From Chthoniobacteraceae bacterium (lineage in GTDB: Bacteria > Verrucomicrobiota > Verrucomicrobiia > Chthoniobacterales > Chthoniobacteraceae), in assembly GCA_028714515.1 (NCBI GenBank), contig JAQTMF010000005.1:1-39501 (forward strand): a stretch of DNA of 39,501 nucleotides. Reading direction: 5' to 3'. The position numbers and the translations under genes are program-made. Shown piece by piece: positions 34,240 to 39,501 of the stretch. Under the pieces are notes generated by a model. It was not told the origin of the DNA, did not search any database, and worked only from the letters and a program-made list of their open reading frames with translations. The first letter of the stretch is position 1. Each line of letters starts with the position of its first letter.

Positions 34240-35694
34240 TTAGGACGCCGATTCGCGCGCGGCTGGAACGGGTGAGCCATTCTTCCCTTCCAAGGTCCCG
34301 GGGATCGGGGGCACATAGGCGTCGTCACCGCCATAGCGCTTCCAGCTTCGGTAAAGTTTGACGATGGAGAAAAGCATCAAGCAGTGAGCGCTCAGGTTCC
34401 AGAACGGCAGGCAGCAATAGGCCGTCCTCGCGCCCCAGCGCGCCGTCAGGATATCCAAATAGACGCCCACCAGCACCCCGGCCACGATTCCCCCGAGGGA
34501 GCGCAACATGGAATTTGCCGAGCAGAACTGTCCATAACGCTCGCGTGGATAGATACGCATGCCCAGCGCGGGGTCGATCACGGCAATCAATGCCGCGATC
34601 GGCGAACCGAGGCAGATCCCCAATGCGAGATAAAGATAAAAAACGACCTGCGGCGAGGGCTGCCAGAACAGCCACACCATGTAGATCGGGCAGGCGAGGA
34701 TTTGCAGTATCGCGCCCACCATCACGATTCTCACGGGATGGTAGCGATCCGCAAGCCAGCCCGATATCGGGATCACAACGGCTCCCGAACAGTTGAACGC
34801 GAACGCCAGCCATCCCGCCATCTCCAGAGTCAGCCCCAGGGACTGATACAGGAAAATCGTGAACATCGAAGCGGAATAGGCGATGACGATGCCCACATTC
34901 GCTAGGAACAGATACCAGTAGTGCGAGGAGCTGAGGCATTCCCGGCCGTAAGCCTTGATCGCCGCGAGCGGGCCCGTTTGCCCGTCCTCATAGTCCGGCG
35001 GCGGCGGATACTGCCCCTCCTTGACATTGAAGCACATCACTCCGAAGCCGACGAAATAGAGAATCCCTGCACCGATGAGAATTTCAGCGGAATGCGTATC
35101 CGCGTGTTTGAAAACAAACAAGTTGTAGAGAGCCATGGCTCCCATGCTTACCATGCGAAACCAGGACATGAACCGCGCCAGAAATTGCTCCGGAACCACG
35201 TCATTGAACAGGTACCAGAACACCGAGTTGACGAAGATATTGAAGAAACTGAACAACGTCATGCAGGTGCCCATGATCGCGATGGCGACCGCCGTGGGAG
35301 AGAACCTCCCCAGGAAGCCCGCGAAATGCGCATGGAGCCAGAACCCGATCTTGTCGCTAAAGCCAAGCCCAAGCAAACAGACCAGCAGGAAAGGCATGGT
35401 GGCGATAATGAACGGGATGCGCCTTCCCCACCGGCTGCGGTAGCGGTCACTTTTGACGCTGATGATCGGGTTGCAAATCGTATTGATGATCCCGGGAATC
35501 GTGGTGATGAACAGCCCCATGATGGTGTTCGAGGCGCCCATCGCCTTGAACTTCAACGGCATGATGCTGGGGACGATGGTCTCCATCAGCTGGAAACAAA
35601 AGTCCCCCCACAATAGCCAGATACACAAGACGGCCAGCGCCCCCTTGGTATAAGTCAACGTGCCCGTTTGGTAGACTTTAGGCGCCTCCGTCAC
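34240..35694 (-). CDS. MFS/GPH-family sugar transporter
   Basis: About 12 hydrophobic segments, 'SDRYRSRWGRRIPFI' signature. Confidence 0.88.
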   Translation of the reverse strand: MTEAPKVYQTGTLTYTKGALAVLCIWLLWGDFCFQLMETIVPSIMPLKFKAMGASNTIMGLFITTIPGIINTICNPIISVKSDRYRSRWGRRIPFIIATMPFLLVCLLGLGFSDKIGFWLHAHFAGFLGRFSPTAVAIAIMGTCMTLFSFFNIFVNSVFWYLFNDVVPEQFLARFMSWFRMVSMGAMALYNLFVFKHADTHSAEILIGAGILYFVGFGVMCFNVKEGQYPPPPDYEDGQTGPLAAIKAYGRECLSSSHYWYLFLANVGIVIAYSASMFTIFLYQSLGLTLEMAGWLAFAFNCSGAVVIPISGWLADRYHPVRIVMVGAILQILACPIYMVWLFWQPSPQVVFYLYLALGICLGSPIAALIAVIDPALGMRIYPRERYGQFCSANSMLRSLGGIVAGVLVGVYLDILTARWGARTAYCCLPFWNLSAHCLMLFSIVKLYRSWKRYGGDDAYVPPIPGTLEGKNGSPVPAARESAS

Positions 35695-36994
35695 GGAAAC
35701 CCTCCAAGACTAGTCCCTGAATGTTTTCTATACTCAGCGCACCCTTGAAGTAGTCCGGCCGGTCGGGACCCCAGGAAACACCGCAGTTGCGGAGCGTGAC
35801 GCCCTTGGCATTCTGCAAGAGAAAAGCGTAGGTGGGATGTTCCCGCACCCCGGCTTCATAGCCGTCCATCGCCCCGGGGCACGGCCGGAGATCGAGCATA
35901 CCGCCCGGCCATTTCGACCACTTGGCCATCTCGATGTGCACGTTTTCGAATTCAATTCCCTGGAGATTCTCGGGCCGGAACCCATGCACGAGCACGCCAT
36001 TCTCGCTGCGGGCGCGGATATTCTGGAACCGTACATTTTTCGTCTGGCCGACATCGTCTTTCTCCGTCCACGGCAACACCTTCACGTAGATCGGCTCGCC
36101 GCGCCCCCACCAGCGGTCATGGAACAGGCGGGTCTCGATGAACATATTCGAGAAGAGAACATTCTCGATATTCGCCTCAAAACTATGGTTGATCGAAAGC
36201 CCGCGGTGACTGGAAGAGATGATGCAGGAATCGAAAATGACATTGCGGACCGGAGCGGCGATTTCGCATCCGATGCAGATCGCCGAGGAGGTGCTCTTCA
36301 AGGTGCATCCGCTCACGATGATGTTCTCGCTATGGCCATACCGTTCAAACCGGCGCATGGTCTTCAATACAATCGCATCGTCACCGGCTTCGATGTGGCA
36401 GTTGGTGATATGCACGTTCCGGCAACGGTCAATGTCAATGCCGTCACTGTTCGGTAGTTTCAGGTCATTATACATCCGGATCCCCTGGATCAGGACATCC
36501 TCGCAGCCCACCAGCCAGAGCGTCCAGTTGGCGCCATCGCGAATCGTGATATCCGTGATGGTGACGCGCTTGCAGCCTCCGATGTAAAATGTGATCGGCC
36601 GCTTCTCGGGCATGACATAAATGTGCGGGAGCCGTTCGGCGACATAGGCCCGGCCGTTGCCGTCGATCACCCCTTTCCCTGTAATGGCGATGTCCTCCCC
36701 GTCTTCCGCGCAAATGAACGCGCTCTCGATGCCGTGGCGATAACCTTCCGGCGGATGAATGTCGTCTATATCGCCGCTGCACAACAACGTCGCTCCCTGT
36801 TCAAGATGAAGCTCCACCCGTGAGAGCAGGCGGATCTTGCCGGAGAGAAACGTGCCAGGCGGGACGACAACCGTTCCGCCGCCATCGGCAGCGCATGCGT
36901 CGATCGCCTCTTGAATATACACGGCGTTGTTTGTCTCCCCATCGGGGACAGCGCCGAACTCTGTGATCGGATAGGTTTCCCTCGCGGTAATCAT
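35678..36994 (-). CDS. GH28 polygalacturonase-like, no obvious signal peptide
   Basis: 'ITEFGAVPDG', 'LPNSDGIDIDRCRNVHITNCHIEAGDDAIVLK'; start chosen at MITARETYPITEFG. Confidence 0.85.
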   Translation of the reverse strand: MITARETYPITEFGAVPDGETNNAVYIQEAIDACAADGGGTVVVPPGTFLSGKIRLLSRVELHLEQGATLLCSGDIDDIHPPEGYRHGIESAFICAEDGEDIAITGKGVIDGNGRAYVAERLPHIYVMPEKRPITFYIGGCKRVTITDITIRDGANWTLWLVGCEDVLIQGIRMYNDLKLPNSDGIDIDRCRNVHITNCHIEAGDDAIVLKTMRRFERYGHSENIIVSGCTLKSTSSAICIGCEIAAPVRNVIFDSCIISSSHRGLSINHSFEANIENVLFSNMFIETRLFHDRWWGRGEPIYVKVLPWTEKDDVGQTKNVRFQNIRARSENGVLVHGFRPENLQGIEFENVHIEMAKWSKWPGGMLDLRPCPGAMDGYEAGVREHPTYAFLLQNAKGVTLRNCGVSWGPDRPDYFKGALSIENIQGLVLEGFRDGGA

Positions 36995-37020
36995 GGTAGT
37001 CGTTTGTGGTTGTTGCCCAG

Positions 37021-37977
37021 TTACTGTTGATAGACGCGGACGTAGTCGCACTCCATCTTCCACGGCATGGAGGCTTCATCGACTTCCCACGGCTTGGTCG
37101 GCTTGCCCTGGCCCGTTTGCTCTTCGGCATACCATTTCCCGCCAACGGCCAGGTTGATGATCAGATACATCGGCACCTTCATCGAATCCGGCGTATTGCT
37201 TCGCGTGAAGATCTTGCCGTCGAAGTAGAAGACAATCTCGTTTTCATTCCACTCCACGCCCCAGGTATGGAAATCCTTCGAGATATCCTGCTTCACATCG
37301 TTGAACCCAAAGTGAAAGCTAACCTTTTCGCCTTTGCGCTGAAGCACCGCGCTGTCGTATTTCGTCACCCACGAGCCGAAATATTCAAAGATGTCGATTT
37401 CGGGCGGCCACGGGTGCGCCTTCGCGCCTTCCCCTTGCGACGGATCGTCGGGAAGCATCCAGAACGCGGGCCACGCGCCACGGCTTGAGGGGAGCTTAAA
37501 GCGGCCTTCAATATAGCCATATTTGAAGGTGAATTTGCCGTCCGACACCAGCAAGCCGGAGGCAAAGCAACGCTGGTTGCTCATCGAGAAATTGTGCCAG
37601 AGAGCTTCCGGCACTTTGGTTGCGGAGATGGTCAGGATGCCCGGTTTTTCAAACGAGAACGGGTTGATCCGCTGCTCCGGTTTGATTTCGCCGCGTCCCG
37701 AGAAATCCTTGTCGAGGTAGTACTGCGCTTCAAGGTTGCCCGCCAGCGTTCGTTCGCTCGACCCCTGCCAGAACGTGGTGATCCATTTGGACCGGTCGAT
37801 GTAAGGTTTGCCATCCTTGTCGGTGACAGCGCTGAATTCGTCATGGAACTTCAGCGTCATCTTCTTCCCGAGCGGCGACGTGATCGTCTGCGGCACAAAC
37901 GGGTCGAAAGCGAGAAGCCGTTCGCCGGACAAAACGAGAACGGCGGCAGTAAGGATATGGAACGTGGTCTTTAGCAT
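37021..37977 (-). CDS. Secreted GH16 endo-glycanase-like protein
   Basis: Signal peptide, 'GAWPAFWMLP', catalytic 'EIDIFEYFG'. Confidence 0.9.
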   Translation of the reverse strand: MLKTTFHILTAAVLVLSGERLLAFDPFVPQTITSPLGKKMTLKFHDEFSAVTDKDGKPYIDRSKWITTFWQGSSERTLAGNLEAQYYLDKDFSGRGEIKPEQRINPFSFEKPGILTISATKVPEALWHNFSMSNQRCFASGLLVSDGKFTFKYGYIEGRFKLPSSRGAWPAFWMLPDDPSQGEGAKAHPWPPEIDIFEYFGSWVTKYDSAVLQRKGEKVSFHFGFNDVKQDISKDFHTWGVEWNENEIVFYFDGKIFTRSNTPDSMKVPMYLIINLAVGGKWYAEEQTGQGKPTKPWEVDEASMPWKMECDYVRVYQQ

Positions 37978-38011
37978 AGGGGAGTGTTTGGGAGTGAAGA
38001 TGAATGGAAAA

Positions 38012-38743
38012 TCAACGGATCGGTTGCGGCGCGATCTTGTCCAGGAGCGGATTCAGTTCGGCGGCCCACATTTCGTAACCTTCGAGCGTGGGATGCAGGC
38101 GATCGATTCCCAGGCCTTTCCAGTTCTCGCCCACGGGGGTGAACTTCGCCGCGAGATTAAGGTAGAATACCGACTGGTTATCCGCGTAGGTCTGGATAAT
38201 GGCATTCGCCGCATCCATCGTCTCCTTCGCGCGGCCGTTTGGTAGAATGCTGACCAGGATCACCTTTACGCCGGGGAACATCGACCGCGCGGTATCTGCG
38301 ATCGCCTTGACGCCCGCGGCGATATCTTCCGCCTTGTCCTTCACATTGTTGGTGCCGATCAGGACGACCGCGGCCTTTGGCTTAAAATCTTTGATATCGA
38401 GATTCTTCAGGCGCCAGAGCGTATTTTGCGTCGTATCCCAGCTTTGGCCAAAATCCAACGCGCGATCCGCGTAATACTTCGCCCACACCGGCTTGCCGAT
38501 ATTCCATCGGAAGTTCATCGTGATGGAATCGCCGATAAAGAGGAGATCGCACGGCTTGCCCTTCTTGGTGGCGAGATAGTCCTCCCAGCACGTCTGATAA
38601 TCGACGCGGGATTTGAAATTGTGATCGTCGGGAATTGCTGTCCGCGGCGTGCCTGCCGCCGGAGTGTCAGCCGCAGTTGCCGCCACGATGGGCAGGACAA
38701 TAAGCAACGCCGCGTATTTCAGGATAGTGTTCAATGTGTTCAT
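38012..38743 (-). CDS. Secreted SGNH/GDSL-type esterase
   Basis: Signal peptide, block I 'LLFIGDSITMNF', 'VLIGTNNV', block V 'GIDRLHPTLEGYEMWA'. Confidence 0.88.
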   Translation of the reverse strand: MNTLNTILKYAALLIVLPIVAATAADTPAAGTPRTAIPDDHNFKSRVDYQTCWEDYLATKKGKPCDLLFIGDSITMNFRWNIGKPVWAKYYADRALDFGQSWDTTQNTLWRLKNLDIKDFKPKAAVVLIGTNNVKDKAEDIAAGVKAIADTARSMFPGVKVILVSILPNGRAKETMDAANAIIQTYADNQSVFYLNLAAKFTPVGENWKGLGIDRLHPTLEGYEMWAAELNPLLDKIAPQPIR

Positions 38744-38791
38744 TACAAAGGTGGGAGCCGGGGATAGAGGGCGATGAGACTCGGGCGGGCG

Positions 38792-39501
38792 CTAGTTGGA
38801 GAACTGCTTGGTATAGAGCACGCGGAACTTGTAGTAGTCATCGAGGGACTTCGAACTGTCGGTTGCGAAGTCGGGCAGCGTGGAATCGTTGGGATCGACA
38901 TACCGCTCGATCGTTTGCGATCCGCGGTATTCTCCCACCACCACATCCCTGCCTTCGTCCCATGTGGCCGGCGCGGTATTTTTCAGCTTCTTCAAAGTCT
39001 GCACGCGCATGTGCACGGTGAACGTGTTGGATTTGGTCGTCAGGCGCGGGTAAATGGTGGCATAGGGCCGCTCGCGGGTATTGTCTCCCGTCAGCCGGTG
39101 CGTGGACCAGAAGGTGGCGTAGTCGAACGACGTTACCGTCGATCCATCGGCATCTATGGAAGGCACAAGGGGGATGTCGCAGACCTGCGAGGCGGAACGG
39201 AAAATATCATTGTTGGCCGTGAAGTAATTGGCGAACTGCTTCACCGTTTCATCGAGGTTAAGCGGCACGCGGTAATTGTGCGTTGTATAGTTAACCGTCG
39301 TTCCGCCCGAGATGTTCTTGTATATCGCGGCGTCGCTGTCGGGGATAATGGTCATGCGTTCTCCTTTCAATACCGCGCGCAGGCCGGTGCTCCGCGTGAT
39401 ATAGTTGAAGGGAGCCATCTGGTAGTTCATGTTGATCCGGCCCGCGGTGGAGAGCGGTTCGGTGATCGGATAGGGTTCGACGATGGGCATCGTGAAGAGA
39501 T
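38792..39501 (-). CDS. Verru_Chthon cassette protein A paralog, C-terminal part (runs off the window edge)
   Basis: 'LFTMPIVEPYPITEPLSTAGRINMNYQMAPFNYITRSTGLRAVLKGE' parallels 'LFWMPVVEPYAISDRFSTAGKINMNYQILPFTYLTRSTGIHALLKSE' of 27254..31063. Confidence 0.8.
   Translation of the reverse strand, partial: LFTMPIVEPYPITEPLSTAGRINMNYQMAPFNYITRSTGLRAVLKGERMTIIPDSDAAIYKNISGGTTVNYTTHNYRVPLNLDETVKQFANYFTANNDIFRSASQVCDIPLVPSIDADGSTVTSFDYATFWSTHRLTGDNTRERPYATIYPRLTTKSNTFTVHMRVQTLKKLKNTAPATWDEGRDVVVGEYRGSQTIERYVDPNDSTLPDFATDSSKSLDDYYKFRVLYTKQFSN

Noticed and set aside
1-39501. CRISPR arrays, tRNA/rRNA genes, transposases, phage genes
   Set aside because: No regularly spaced repeats, recognisable RNA genes or mobile-element proteins were seen by eye in either strand.

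Overview
The window is a GC-rich segment of what is probably a verrucomicrobial genome. The lineage call rests on a Verru_Chthon prepilin cassette, PEP-CTERM autotransporter-repeat proteins and glycan transporters without SusC/D. Most of it is a carbohydrate-utilisation region: a truncated TIM-barrel glycosidase, GH3, GH2, GH130, GH28 and GH16 enzymes, an SGNH esterase, two tandem pectate lyases (one with a C-terminal FGE/SUMF1-like domain), a beta-propeller protein, a deacetylase-like orphan enzyme, two MFS/GPH transporters, one SSS symporter and a LacI-family regulator. A complete Verru_Chthon cassette (B-C-D-A, 25.15-31.06 kb) is embedded in it, and the C-terminal end of a second cassette A paralog lies at the right edge. 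The strongest uncatalogued signal is a 12-bp core, TTATTTGTATAA, with palindromic flanks (best copy AACTTATTCGTATAAGTT). It occurs six times by eye, only in intergenic promoter regions. Two copies each, about 45-48 bp apart and in opposite orientation, sit at two divergent promoters; single copies sit upstream of the LacI gene and of an orphan enzyme. It looks like the operator of a local LacI regulon with autoregulation. Other notable items are an in-frame TAG splitting an MFS transporter that carries a ~400-aa insert before its last TM helix, a PL1-FGE fusion lacking the FGE catalytic cysteines, and several hairpins.
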